Below, one piece after another: positions 34,501-48,600 of a DNA stretch of 64,000 nt. Under the pieces are notes generated by a model, which worked only from the letters and a program-made list of their open reading frames with translations, was not told where the DNA came from and ran no database searches. Source of the DNA: Sphagnum magellanicum (Eukaryota > Streptophyta > Sphagnopsida > Sphagnales > Sphagnaceae); the NCBI GenBank assembly GCA_021904315.1, contig CM038914.1, positions 9,734,001-9,798,000 of the forward strand, read 5' to 3'. Within the stretch, counting starts at the first letter, position 1. Each line of letters begins with the position of its first letter. A program made the position numbers and the translations under genes.

Positions 34501-35690
34501 AAGGCATATTGATAATTTTGCAAAAGAGAAAAAAAATTCATAAAAAAAAAATGACCTTGTAAGACCATGTAAACATTTGTATGAATAGAAACACTAAGTC
34601 TATTCACAGGCAAATTTTCAACAGGCTTGAACATGATATGGTGGGTGATGAGACTTTTCCAAAAGTGCAAGATTCACATAATTTGAAAATAGAATTTCAG
34701 AGCTTCGAGGTTTGAACAATTTTTTCATGTTCCATTGAATGAAACATATGATGATAATTAGTTTAAAACGTATAAATGGGGGTCAAACATCTCCAAATCA
34801 AGTCAATTCAATGCAAGTCCCATGAGGAGCTATAGAAAATTTATTTTAGGGAAAGTACCATAGCCTAGTTTCATATTTGACACTAAATAACCCATAAGAT
34901 TTTAAGATGAAACTTTTTTAAAAGAAGATGTTTAGATGTTGAACATTTTGATAATTTCATTTAAGATGATTAAAATTGTGGATGAAATTTCAAAACAATG
35001 TTGACAATTTTTAAAAATCGGTCAATGTGAGTTGTGTGCCTTCTTATATGGACTAGAAAAAAAATTATTTAAGATTCTTTTGTATGATATATGAAATATT
35101 ACAATTAATATATGTTATTTTCATAGGAAGGGTCAATTAAACAAATGCAACCAAACAAAAATGGAGAAGAATCACAATTCCAAATAGGTTGAATTGAAAT
35201 GAGCTATATGTCAAACCATGGTGAGAAAATGATGTGCACATGTATTTCAAATTGATATAAAACACATACCTCTTATTTACATCAAAGACATTAAATATCA
35301 TTTCTTTCTAACAAGGTCTTTCAACTTGAAGATTTTCTTTATATCATTAAAAGTTAGGTCTAGTAATTAAATTTTGTAAGTCCTTGTACAGACTTTGCAT
35401 TACATTATAATTCTTCTCTCTTTTTAAGGATTACATGGTTGTTGTCCTAGTCAATTAGATGTCAAATCTTTTTTTTTTGGTAAGATTTAAAATGAGAATA
35501 AAACTTTAGTAACATTCATTTCTAGTGCTTATATTTGACAATTTGGATTGAAGATCTAAAACTTGGGCTTGTATTTTTCCATTTATTCTTCTAAATCATG
35601 TTTATTTTTTCACAAAGTTGTAACCATGCATAGAACCATGAACAAAATTGTGAGGTTATATTGACATTAGAAACTCCCATTATGGATTTT
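31561..35690. other. Gene-free AT-rich region
   Basis: No coding similarity is seen on either strand. Frames here are short and of random AT-rich composition. The region ends at the TTT target copy of CACTA-like copy 3. Confidence 0.5.
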
Positions 35691-37601
35691 CACTACGAGG
35701 AATTTATAAATCAATGACTAGATTAACAACTAATTTTTAGTTATAATTACCACATGCAACTACTATAGGATGTAGTTGCATTAAATAAGTTACTGAAAAT
35801 TCTAATCACAAAAGATAATACATGGCACTAAATTAGAATGGGATTCCCATATGAAGATGCGATTTACATGAACTTTTCATCCATTTAGACCAACTTATGT
35901 GGCATCATCATTTTGCAACTACTTTTACAATTAAACAATGTCCTTGCATTATTTATATTTATATTTAAATATTTAAATAATATATTTGATATTTATATAA
36001 TATTGGTAATTTCATTAATTTCAACTTATACCATGTTGACATGTGTCATTACCTAGGTTAAACTTTTTAAAACTATTTTAGGTTGCTATGTAAGCCACTT
36101 ATTATGCCTACTTAAGTCCAACTAGTAAGCACCTAGCTTATGATAAAAATTGTATGTAAAAATAAATTATATATTTTCACATCTCAAACTTATGTTTGAT
36201 TTGAGAAATTATATTATAAAATTTTGCTTATAATATATCATAAGTGTACAAAGAAAGTGTAATTTAAATGTATGATATATAATTTAAATTCATTATATAA
36301 CGTTTATAAATGGATCAAAAATTACTTCTATTACATATTACTTAGCCTATTCAATAAATAAATTACATTACCTACTTAATTAAGTAATAAGTTGATTAAA
36401 AACATTATCACATATTAATTACCCCTACTACCTATTAGTTATTGCACATACATACTACCTATTACCTATCTTACTTATTGCCTATTTAGTAAATTAATTA
36501 CATAACCTACCTAATTAATTAATTACACCTACCTAAACCCTAACCTATTTAATAAATAAATAAAATAGGCTATTTAAGTAAGTAATTAATACAAAAACAT
36601 TATCACATATTAACACATTGATCAAATATTTATTATTCAACCCACATACATATTGCCTACTATTTACTACCTTAAAAATTACAACTTAATAATTGATCAA
36701 TTACTTAGCCTAATTAATTTAATTAAACATAAAATTATTTCATTCAACACAATAAAGTACCTATATTCACTAATTAACCTACTTACATGTTACCTAATAC
36801 CTTGCCTATCTACTTGATTAACTGACTAAAAAACACTATGACATATCAACATGATAAAATATTTACTACTTAGCCACATAAATATTACTTATAACCTAGA
36901 GCCCTATTTATTATTTGCTAACTTTTACCATTTGTCTACATGACTAGTTGTAAAATAAAAATATTTTCATCCATCAATGGATGCCCTAGAAAATGGATGA
37001 TAAATTTTCATTTTTCACACGTAATTACAAATTATGAAAAACCATATAATGTTAGAATTTTCAAAATGGTTCATTTTTACCATTAATTGTCATGGGTCCT
37101 TGAAATTTTCACAAACCCACCAAACCCTACTATAAATTTAATAGTTAGTTCATTGAAAAAATTTAAGGGAAGAAAATTAAACTAGTGAATCTAGCAATTT
37201 CATTGGCCAACTCATATATTTTTTCACATTCAATTACATGTACATTTACAACTAGGATTTATAGTGGTAAATACTTATAGTTGAAAGGGTGCCATGTGGT
37301 GTCCAATGGCCTATGAACCATTTTTCAAATCACAAAAACAACTATATTTTCATCTATTTTGGGATGTCTCTAGAAGTGGATGATATAAATGTATATTTCA
37401 TCTTCATTTTCATCAAAATCAACATTAGTTGCAACTTTAAGACATATATGCAACTACAAACCACTTTGTAATCGTTTATGTGACTACAAATTGTTTTTAC
37501 TAGATGCCATGGAAGATAGTCACAACTATAGTTGCAAAAATGGATGATTTGGACACAAGTTGTAAACACATGGGTTGGAATGGACATAATTCCTTGTAGT
37601 G
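35691..37601 (+). mobile_element. Non-autonomous CACTA-like DNA transposon, copy 3
   Basis: The left end CACTACGAGGAATT and the complement of the right end CACTACAAGGAATT differ at one position, a classic CACTA terminal repeat. The flanks TTT (35688-35690) and TTT (37602-37604) form a 3-bp duplication. The AACTAATTTTTAGTT palindrome lies about 35 bp from the left end. TAGTTGCA and TGCAACTA words lie near both ends, and the core is AT-rich. There is no transposase. This copy has the cleanest termini of the three. Confidence 0.78.
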
Positions 37602-37604
37602 TTT

Positions 37605-40052
37605 TTTGTTCAATAGTTATTGCTTGATAGTTGAAGATATTCACATATTGGAATTGCTTTTTAGAAGATTGTTCAAGTTGCCATTAGAAGATTACATCTA
37701 CATGCTCTAAAACTTCCCCATACAATTTGAAGGTATAAACACAAACAAACCTATAGATATGTTGACATCATCCATTGTATGAATTTGTTATTTAAAAAAA
37801 AAGTACCAATGATTAATGAATCAAATCATCTTTTGGTTACTTTGCAATTTTGATTCCTACATTTGATCCTTTTGGTAAAAGACCAAAATTCTTTTCACAA
37901 GCTAATGTTGGCAAGTTTCAAAAGTGAACTAATGATTAGCATAGTAAATGAAGCCCTATTGCCAAAAATGATACATTTTCTACATTTTTTGGAAGGGGGC
38001 ATCTTGTTATTGATCTTGTGAAAATAACTTATAAAGTGAAGAGGCTTCCATTAACCAAAGATGATATGACGACTATAATTTTTGTGTTTATTTCCCCAAA
38101 ACATCTACATGTTTTTTTATTTATTTCATCTCCCATTTTTTCTCCCATGTTATATAAGATAACAAATCAACATCCATATAATATGTTATTGATTAGTACT
38201 AGAAGGATGTTATATGTCCTTATAGGATACAACACCGTGTATGACATATTTATCCCTTGATTCATTTAGTTTGGTGGGCATTCTTGCAATTGTAATAATT
38301 GTTTTATGAGGTGAACATAATGTAATTATAATAATAAATGTCTCACCCATTGTAATGTAACCTTTGATGGATCATTTAAGAATTCAATTCAACTACATGT
38401 TCAAAAAATCCATGGATGACAGATGAACTATGGGTCATGAAATGGAGTTTGCTTAGATGTTCTCATGTTTCATATTAAAAATTTAAATTGTTCTTTCAAT
38501 TATGGCCTTCACACAAATATTGCAACACCTTGCTACAACCCTATGAAAGTGGTACCTCTCTCTATTGATTTTTGAATCCTTGGTTTGAGTTTTCCACCTA
38601 TTGTGAAATAGTAGTTTTAAAAAGATATGGTACAAGCCTTGTCAAATGAATTTACAAGTTCATTTGGTTTTTGTCATAGGTAGTGCAAAACACTTGTTAA
38701 ATTCTTATGCCTTCCCAATTACAATCTAAATCAAGGGCCAAAGACGTGGAACAAACCAAGATGTGTAATTTTGTTTTTGTTCTTAGGCCTTCAATTGTTT
38801 ATCTCTTTATCATTTTCTTATTTGATATGGTTGTCAAATGAATGTAATGTAAGTTTCAACTAGGTGTCTAGTTATTTTCCTTGTGTCCTTTTGCAAATTA
38901 TCTCAATTGCCAATAATTTTGCTTCATGAATTGTTCATGTTTTTCCCTTCCAATCTACTTAAATTATTTGGAGATCACGGTTAAGCAAGCCATAGTTCTA
39001 TTTACCCATCACTCAAACAAACACAATGATTCAAAATGTAACAATCGAATGGGTCCATGTACAACACTATGAAAAAATCTAGCAACATCCAAACATTACC
39101 ATCACTTGATCCATAGATCTTCAATGCATAGTTTCTTAGAACAAATTGTCATTAAAGTTATTTCGAGATATAAATTGAAACTTTTTTTTATCTTGAAAAA
39201 AAAATTAAACATAGTTGTGTCATCACACATATATTTAATATTTTTAGTGCGCACATCCAAAATATGAGGATTTCCAAAAAATTGAAAATTTAAGTTAATG
39301 AGCAATACAAAATTTTCATTATATGGAAAGGTAATTACTTTGTGAATATAATAATTCATGTTTGCAGTGACAAATTTGAGGCTAGGGTAAAATAGCCTTC
39401 CTAAAATGGTATGGGTATTGTATGAGTCTCAAAATTAATTATGCTTAATTCACCATGATGAGTTTAAGGGCGTAGCACATTTAAGTGACACAAATAATTG
39501 TTTGAAGAAGTTCAAGTTTGTTAGATAAAAGGGGGGAAAAAAAAAGATATGAGAGAATAAAAGCAACCATGATTATAGCAAGGAACTTAAGCAACTAATT
39601 GAAACTGCAACAAAGGAAGTGAGTCCATAAACTATTGGAAATTCATAAAGATCATTCAAAATTGGTTTTTTAATGCTTGTTTTAGTTTATTATAGTATTT
39701 TATTACATCATCAATTATCCATGTTTGCATCAATGATTAATTGGCTAACTTTAGTTACAATCCCTCATGAACTATGTTCAAGTTGATTACAATAATACAA
39801 TGTTGAACTAAAAATTATATGCAAATACATACATAACAACAAAAGAACAAGATGCGATTGTGATCTAGTTTAAATTGAATGACATTGTGAAAAATAATGT
39901 TTCAAAAAAATTGCAATGAATTATATAGCATGGAAGAAAACTTCTTAGAGACCCATGGTGAGCTATTCTATCACCACTACAATAAAAAGCTCACAAACAT
40001 TGTCATAATGTATTGAAACCACTTTTATCTTATATAGTCTCCTTCTCAAGCT
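37605..40052. other. Intergenic DNA, no gene seen
   Basis: AT-rich sequence without recognisable coding or structured elements. Confidence 0.5.
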
Positions 40053-40195
40053 AAGAATTACCTTATGGTTCAAGGTCACTCCAAAGAAAATCTTTACAAA
40101 TGAAAGGCCCTTCACTTTGGCCCTCCCCTCATAGAACTAATCATGGACATTTTCATAGCATACTTAGACCACTTATTTGACATAATCACCATACC
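40053..40195 (+). repeat. Direct repeat left of the hAT pseudogene
   Basis: Blocks AATTACCTTATGGTTCAAGG, TCACTCCAAAGAAAATCTTT and TTCATAGCATACTTAGACCA match AGTTACCTTATGTTTCCTAA, TCACTCCAAGG...AAAATCTTT and TTCATAGTGTACTTGGACCA at 45446-45560 in the same orientation. Confidence 0.6.
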
Positions 40196-40928
40196 GGTGT
40201 TTTTTTTTTTCATTTTTGCAAAGTAGCCAGTGTGGCCATCTCTAATGTATAGTTGGTGTTATTCTGACTAAAAGCAAGCTAATGTAAGAGTTTTATGTGG
40301 CCCCACTAACATATTATTTATATAAACCTAATTGCCTTTTCAATTTTCAAGGTGAGTTATTTGACCCCTTCACAAGATTGTCAAAGGTGAAAAAAACTGG
40401 ATAAAACTAAAATGAACACAAAGTTTTTTGGCTATTAACAATTTTATTTGGAGCTTATATGGTGAAGTGTGAAATGTTGTTGTCAGAATTGAGCAACTAC
40501 TTGGGGTAGACTATAGAATTTTCAAGGATATTGATTCATTTGAATGCATTAAAAACAACTCCTAACATTAGTGAACATAAGCACTTGCAAGGAATGGAAC
40601 CCCTAAAATTAACCTTTCAAGCACATGACCTATAGTGTCCATCAAGTTAGCATATAATTCCAATTTCACAAATTAATGTAAGAAGAAAAATAATTGCAAT
40701 TGGAGTCGAAAAAATTGGTAGACTTATAAAACAACCATTAAATTCAACAAATGAAACAACACATTGAAAAGGGCCAAAAAACATTATGCATTTACATAAA
40801 CATAGTACACAACTTGACAAACCACAAAAATATTTGTAGTTGTAGAAACACTACCAGTAACTCCACAAAACAATTGCACCCTAACCATCAAGCAATAATG
40901 ATGTCATGTTGTTCCACTATTCAATAAT

Positions 40929-43365
40929 TTAGCATATGGGAAAATTTCCAAAGTGTAGAATTGTTGTGCAAACATATGCACAACAATTGGGAGATAAGTA
41001 GTGAACTTGTTGTAGAACTTTGACTTCATAAAAGCCAGATTTGAGAAACCTCTCATCTTCCACTTTACCTATTATTTGTACCACGGCCAATTCAACTAAT
41101 TTCACATACTCAAGGAAGCTGGAGACCAATTGATATCCAAAATGTTGTCACAAGGTGCCACATTTTAATTAATGGATTAATGTCAAAAAGGGGCACCATA
41201 CAAGTTGTTGCATTTTGATTTCATTGTGAACTTGAACATGGTTTGCTAACAGTCAAGATCAGTAGCATTCAAAAGCTCTTGCACCTAAACCTCTTGTTCA
41301 TCCACCTTGCACAATGTTTTGCCATAACAAAAGGATGTTTTTAGAACTTGAAGGTGATTGGTAAAAGATGCATCATAGTTTGATTACAACCAATACTAAA
41401 GATACACAATCCTAAGAGCATTCATGACACCATGGGTTAGAAACCTAATTTTTAACTCCTTCATCATATTTTTTGCAACTCCTGCCAAACCACACAAAAA
41501 CCATGGACTTACATAAACAAGAAAGAAACAAATGAAAAAAATCAACAAAAAGAAACACGAAAATAATGGAAATGTTTTAGGGCATTACCTTTGCACTGGT
41601 TTTTCATTAGCGATTCAACAACAACAAAAACATCTTCTATCACATATGATGGAAAACTAGTCTCCAAATCTCGATGCACTACCTAAATAATGCTAGTTAT
41701 TTGCCTCAAAGGTCAAATGTTGTCAAACACTAGAATTCAAGTTAAATATTCATCACATCTAGACGTTTTCATGCCTGAACTCTAATAGTGATTTGAAAGC
41801 CCAAAAGTTGTATATTGTGAACTTTGAGGTTTGATCACCTTAACATAATTTAATAGCTACCACTAGATCACACACATAGACATCTTTCAATTATGCAAAT
41901 TTAATGAAGGCATGGATAGATTCTAGCAATGGCAGGATGTAAGCAAAACAAAGCAAAACTTGGAGCTCACACAATTTTTCATAATTTAGTTTAACTTGTT
42001 GATTGGTAGGACTGTCCAAGGCCATTTTCACCAATAGAATCTTGTATTCTGCCATCACTCTCTTGGCAAGGCTCAACATAGAAATCCATCCGGTTTTCAC
42101 ATTCTAGAAGATTTTATTTCCCTTTGTTTGCATGAATTTCACAAGTTTTATGAACTCCAACTACCTTTTAGGTGAGTGGACAAAGTATGAATGCAAGGTT
42201 TGCAACAAATTTACAAATCGTATCACCAGAGGCAATCTTGATAAAGTTTACACTACCAAATTAATACAATGGGCCATACAATGGACCCCAATAGAATGAG
42301 GAACATTATTGTCCATGATTTGCTTTGTAACACCACTCTTGGTGCCTTGAAATACATTAACACCATTTGCCCCAAAGCAAATCAACTTTTAGGCAATTTG
42401 GCTTCTTGGCACACCACCACCTATCATCAAAGCCTCCATAATCACCTTGGTCAAATTATCACTCCCCAACCCCTCAACAACTTAGTCCAAAAACATCATA
42501 ATTGAAATCTTTACCCAATTTTACATTACATAATAATATGCATAGATAACCAATATTGGTTATCCACTATAGAAACTTCATCACAATTGAGAGCCACATA
42601 GTGAGTTGCCATGGTTACCTTCAAAACCTCTTGATGCATGAACTCTACCATTGTCCAACTATAGTTATCATTCCAATGTTTTTTGCTATTTTTCAACACC
42701 TGCAAGAACTTAAATAAAAGCTTCAATGCTTCATATTCCAACATAGGACATCCTTGTTGCAACAAATACAACATAATGACCACTTTCCTTGCATTTTCTC
42801 CAGCCACACCATGTGCAACTTGAATAAAAATAGATTCACAGCCATAAGAAAGCAAACAACTTCTAGTTCTTGGCATGCCTGCAAACTTTAGAATAATACC
42901 AATCCCCTTTCTTCACATCAATCCCAATATCCTTTGGAACCATTCTATGACATGCATGCTTAGCCAAAAAATCTCATTAATTAACAAAAAACACCTTATC
43001 TTTCCCTTCCACCTCACTACAAATTTTGCACTTGACAACGTGTAAACTACCATTTAACCTTACACATAGTTCTGCCCAAGGAAGCTTAACAGCCCATGAA
43101 TCTTGAATTTTTTGGTTGTGTCATAGTTTCGTTTTTCGATTCCTGGTTTAAACTTGATAGTATGTTGACCTTCTTCAAAAGGGTGGACATTAAGTAGATC
43201 TTCTTTAGGGGGGGTGATAGACTGTCTAAAGAACATAACACCATCATCATCATCTAAGTTTGACATATTAAAAGTACTAGGAGAAAACAATGGAGGAGAT
43301 GATGTGAGAGGACCATGAGAAGAAGAAGCACCATTTTGATCACCAATTAGAAAAGGTACATCCAT
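40929..43365 (-). pseudogene. Broken hAT-type transposase gene (DUF4371/ZNF862-like)
   Basis: Conceptual translation on the minus strand gives, in order, an N-terminal leader (43365 on) and a zinc-finger-like CKICSEVEGKD...KHACH near 43020-42940. Then follow the segments KKHWNDNYSW and ALNCDEVSIVDNQYW near 42690-42560, SDNLTKVIMEALM, FGANGVNVFQG and HSIGVHCMAHC near 42460-42280, GWISMLSLAKRVMAEYK near 42095, and finally the dimerisation-like VEDERFLKSG near 41060. This is the order of hAT-like transposase-derived proteins common in plants, which cut and move DNA by a DDE mechanism. Several in-frame stops (for example after IA and after LVV) and frame changes show it is dead. Similar direct repeats flank it at 40053 and 45443. 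Confidence 0.7.
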
Positions 43366-43519
43366 AGTAGTTGGGTTTTTACTAGAATAAAAAAAATTGA
43401 ACTTATAAGACTATGGTAGTTAAGGAGGCATTGTCACACCTTTTTGTGGAACCCTAAATTGCACCTTTGGAGTTTGAACTTTTATAATTTAAATTTTTTT
43501 AAAAAAAAGTTCGAGAATT
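43366..43519. other. Spacer between hAT pseudogene and tandem duplication
   Basis: No gene is seen. It is the 5' flank of the broken transposase gene. Confidence 0.4.
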
Positions 43520-43760
43520 GATTTGAAAGAAGTTGAAAATGCAATGTGCAGATTGCATAAACATAAGCCAATAAAAGCTATATCAAGTTGACAAGTAACC
43601 AATAGCCAACAACATATGACAAAAAGGGAAAGGGGGGGGGGTAGAATTTAAACCCAAACTGATCCTAAACTAGGTTCTAGACTTTCTATGAATGAACCGA
43701 TTTGAAAGAAGTTGAAAATGCACTATGCAAACTGCATTAACACAAGCCAAAAAGGTAAAA
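43520..43760 (+). repeat. Tandem duplication, period about 179 bp
   Basis: GATTTGAAAGAAGTTGAAAA followed by TGCA and GCATAAACATAAGCCAA at 43520 recurs at 43699. A poly-G run at about 43632-43641 lies between the copies. A related poly-G block with similar neighbours recurs near 44440-44490. Confidence 0.6.
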
Positions 43761-45442
43761 TCATAATTAAAGGAGCCACCCAAGTGAATGGACACTCCTT
43801 AAAACTACATTTTTGTATGTTTAATTTAAAAGATCACAAGGGAAACATAATAGTTTGGATCTTTTCGTAAATGTTTTTGGAAATTTTTCCATTAATTGCA
43901 AAGTTTACATGCCCGAAACTTGACACAGATCAAAAATGTTTGAATGCATGTTCAAAGCACTCAAACATCGAAAGTGAACATTTTCAAACATCTTTTTTTC
44001 TACCAAATGTGGACCATTTCTTTTGAAAATTGAAAAGGATTTTAACATTGATGATTAGAAGGGCAAAATGACTTGAACTAATAAAAATTATTTTTATAAC
44101 CCATTTGAACACATTTGGTTCAAAAGTGTTTTTGACCTTGAAAATTATAGATTTTGAAAATGCAACTTTAACAAAAGTTGTTCATATATATGTGATAGAG
44201 GGCATGAATGCATAATATACATGATATAAAATCAATTTGTAGTCAAAATGTATTTATATCTAAAATGTAATGTTGAATGGGGTATTCAAAATATAAAATT
44301 TTAAGTTATAAATCAACACAAAAATGACACATGTCATGTGTAGTCCTTGGAAAATACTTTTTACCTTGGTGCCCCCAACTTCTTTGACCATGATTTCACC
44401 CAAAAGAAATTAAAGCTCATAAACAACCAACACTAACAAAATATGAAAAGGGGGGGAGGGGGGTTGAATATTTATCCAAACTAAAAGAAGTGCAAATGTG
44501 GTTAATTTGGCACATCTTAATTCCCCACCAAGTCCCCTCAAAGTTCATTGGCTCATAATCCCCTACAATGGTGAACATGGAAGCATGGACTTTAGACCAC
44601 TAATTGATTGAAAATCACAAAAACACACATGAACAATTCTACAAAATCTAAAATACAAAATCTTACTCACCTCACACCTCCCATGGAGATTCAATGAAAA
44701 TTTTGACAACAGTCTCATGGATGCTCTTGGGATTTTGTAAGACTATGATGCGCAAAAAATCTCCAACAAGTCTCATTAAAGAACACAAGCACACCAACCT
44801 ACACATTGCAATGAAGCACAAAACTACTTTGATGATTTGATACAAAATGCACAAAAGGACTTCAACAAATAAATACAATGGCTTTGGAGGAAGAAATACT
44901 CCCTCTATTGGTAAGAGCTTCAAAACAAACATCAATGCCAACTCCAAACAACACGAACGAAGCTCTATTGTTTTCATGCACATTGAAGAAACATTTCATC
45001 CACCACATGAAGACCTACCCTTTTGGCGAGCACAAACAAGGCTCTGGCGACAATGCATACACTAAAGGAAAGACTTGACAAGAACAAAAAACCAATGAAA
45101 GCTCCTCTTGGCGAATTGTTGCAACTCTTGTGCAAAACAAGCCAGCAAGGAAGAAGATGACTTCCTCACAACCCGGCTTTTTGGATGGTTGAGATCTTGC
45201 TTGTTGGTGAGATCAACGACTATTGTCATTGCTACTTGGTGACACCCTAAAAAGGTTTAGGGTTTAGATTGGTGAATTGAGACTGTTGATGCAGTGCAAT
45301 CTGGCCCATCACATTTAGTGCCAAATGTTTTCTAGCAAACTTTCATGATTTCCCCCCCTTTTTTCCTTTGTACAAGTAGCTATCCTTTTTATAAAATAGA
45401 AATTTGGCTATTCTTCACCAGGAAAAAAAAACACTAACCCTT
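43761..45442. other. Gene-free region right of the hAT pseudogene
   Basis: No coding similarity is seen. It holds a G-rich block at about 44447-44466 and short random frames. Confidence 0.45.
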
Positions 45443-45680
45443 ACCAAGAGTTACCTTATGTTTCCTAAGGTCACTCCAAGGTTTGAGGAAAATCTTTGCC
45501 AATTTTATTATGCATAAGTGGAGGGCACAAAGATTTTCATAGTGTACTTGGACCACCCTTATCTGACATTATTTCCTGTTCACACCAAGAGTTACCTTAT
45601 GTTGCCTAGAGGCGATCGAAGGTTTGAGGAAGATTAGTAAGGTCATTTCAAGTTTTGAGGAAAATCTTTGCCAGTTTCCT
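45443..45680 (+). repeat. Tandem and direct repeats right of the hAT pseudogene
   Basis: ACCAAGAGTTACCTTATGTT occurs at about 45443 and 45587. AGGTTTGAGGAAAATCTTTG-like words follow and recur near 45650. The first unit matches the repeat at 40053-40195. Confidence 0.6.
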
Positions 45681-48600
45681 TATGTACTGGAAGGGCCCTT
45701 CTTTATGTACTAGAAGAGCCCAGAAGGGCTGAAGAACTTGTGACTTTCTGCCAAGGCATGAGATAACCTCATCAAAGTGATACTGGACTGCTTCTGGTCT
45801 ATGTGAGTATAGCCTTTAGACCAAGCTGAAGAAAATCAAGAGCACCAGAAGAGCCAGCCGGAGCTAACTAAAGGCATAAAGCACAACACCCATGAGACCT
45901 GGGGACGAGGTTCATTGAAGCGGATGACTACAGGATCTCAGGGAACGGCCATGGTGAACCAGCACCAACATTGGAAGGTTTGAGGAAGGCCCTCTTAGTG
46001 GCTATGTTTGACCCTGGAAGTGTTGTATTTGGTCTCGGAGACACTCTGATGTAGTCTTTAGGATGGGAACATGTATAGGCAATGTGCTTAGAAGCAACCC
46101 AAAAAGAATTGGGTTGCTTTCACTTTACTTTTGAACTCTTGTGTATGCAATTTTGTGACACCTACATAACATGTCAGCTACACTGTACAAGCCTTGTATT
46201 CCCCCTTCTCCCACTAATGCCCCTGTTCATAGTTCTTTTGTTATGGTAGTAACATGGCAAAGTTCAACATTTCAAGTGATCCTATAATTATTTGTATATT
46301 TTGAAGATCCATGCCCAAAAGTAAATAAAATTGAAGCATTTAAAAAAATTCTCTCTTTCTGTTCTTTGAAAAGAATTCTTTTTTGAAAATTTTCTCATTT
46401 CTGAAAAATAATATAATTAGTGTCGAAGTTGCCATTGTACTACTACAATATAGACAAAAATGGTTTATCTTTTAGACCCTTCCCAGGCTCCAGCTATGGA
46501 TTTACGAGCTGACTGAGCTGCTGTAGGTCAAGAGTCAGGAACTGAAATTGTGGAAGGGTCTACACAGCTTACAGATACACACACCCTTCTCCTCTTTTCA
46601 AATCTGCCGGCCTGATTTTGATGACAGACTGCCTGGGACCTTACAAAAGATCCAAGGCCCTGTACAACCTGGTGGGGACCTTACACCATATAGCTTGTCC
46701 TTAATATACACTAAAAGCAAAATCTGACAGGTATTTGAGGATCAGACCAGGTGAGATGGGACCAGGTGGGGCGTCAGCTGTTTGCAACCCACTCATCATT
46801 TTTCCAAGTAAATGACGCTGCCTGAATGACAAAATGTCAGCTGTGCTTAAATAAGCAGATACCGGGAAGAGTGCAGATTTGTCCTGATTCAGGAGTTCTC
46901 TATATATTATTACAAAATGTGGGTGTAGTTCATTAATTTCCATTCATTGGACCAGTGAATTCACTCAAAATTTAATGAAATCATTTGACATATAAACACA
47001 CTTTTGATTGTAATATATATATACACCCACCTGCTTCATGCTAACTCTTTTTTCTAACAAGTGCTTACATGTTTTACATCTAAAGCTTTTCTCATATGTT
47101 GTTATAGATGGTTTTCTTCAGCATTTAGGTAGCCTTGCAACTAGAATAATCACTCCTAAACTCTGTACTCTTATATCAGGACAATGGTCTTATAACCTTT
47201 ATTTTCGCTTTTTTTTCTCAAGATCACACACAAATTGCCACACTAGCTGTGTATTACCTTTCTCTGTGTCGAATGCACATTGGGTATCCGAATTCAGAGT
47301 ACCAAATCATAAAATTGTTGATTGAGCAACAACCTAAACCAACACAGCAAGGCACAAGCAAGCCTTTGATCATAATCAGACCTGCGGTCTCTTACTCATG
47401 ACTTCAAAGGCTGAGATGTTTAGTTTTGACTCCTACCATCAGTCTGAAAATATTGTGCATGAGCATGTTCATGTAAGCATAAAATACGCCAGTTCTAATC
47501 TTTCAACTGAGTGTTTCTCCTAGTTATCCCCAACATCATCCTGCCCCAATTTTGCCATTCTTTCCAGGACTTCAACGGCCTACTCCATGTTTACAACTGT
47601 TGGGTCGGGGTGTGTATTTGGTTTTGTTGATACCTGTGGGTTCCAGTTCATAAAAGATTTCACAATCAAAGAACCATCAGTTTTTGGAGAAAAACAGATT
47701 AGTATTGAAGAACTATAGATTCCAGTTATTTCATAAAGTCATAAAACTGCCAAGTTCCATGAAAGAATTGGTAGTTTTATGGTTAGTTATTTGATTTTTT
47801 CACATTTTTGAAAACTGTGGTCGAGAGGTCGGTCAGAGTACACTAAAGATACGGTTTCTCACCATTTTTGCAGGAGGGCCCATTGTTTATGGTTTCCAAA
47901 GAGTAGATGGAGCCCTCCTCTTTGTGCATCTATGGCACTAAAAATCAGCAAAAATGGACTGGAGGCGAGAAAGTTATGGCCCTCTGAAGTGGGGGGGTCA
48001 TTTTTACAGGAAATTTTTGATCGAACAACTTATAGCCTATTTTTGAACCCCTCAAAAAATCTTTAAATATTACTCTGTTGCCTTCAAAGTTACAAGATGA
48101 TTTGCAGAGCTTAAGATGGTGATTTCAGAGCGGTTTAAATCGCTCAATTTGAACCAAAAAAGAATGAGAAAGTTATGCACTAATGAAGTAGGAGGGGGTC
48201 AAAATGAAAAAAAGCACATTTTACAATTCGAAAAAACTTATTTTCTTTACTGCTCTTTTTTGGGCTGCTCCTTTGGCTTTGCATTTCAAAGATGATTTGT
48301 AAGTTTGAGAAGGCGCTCCTTTAAATAACTCAAAATGGAGAAGAATTGAGAAAGATCTGTCAAAATGTTTGATGATAGCCTAGTGTTCAGTGATGGGCCA
48401 GTTTACCCTATCACAACTGAGTATTTGAATTTTTTGAGAATTACAATTATAAACCTTAAGAATTGCCTTGATGCCTTGCACATGGTTTTGGTGCAGTTTC
48501 TCATACCCCACCCAACATACATACATATTGGATTATGTGTGTGCCAAATAGTTCACCACATTGTTATGTATTATCATCAGGCCAATATATTGATAACTGT

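Noticed and set aside
46475..46560. Inverted AGACCCTTCC / GGAAGGGTCT pair
   Set aside because: The arms are about 10 bp with a long unmatched interior; this is weak evidence for an element.
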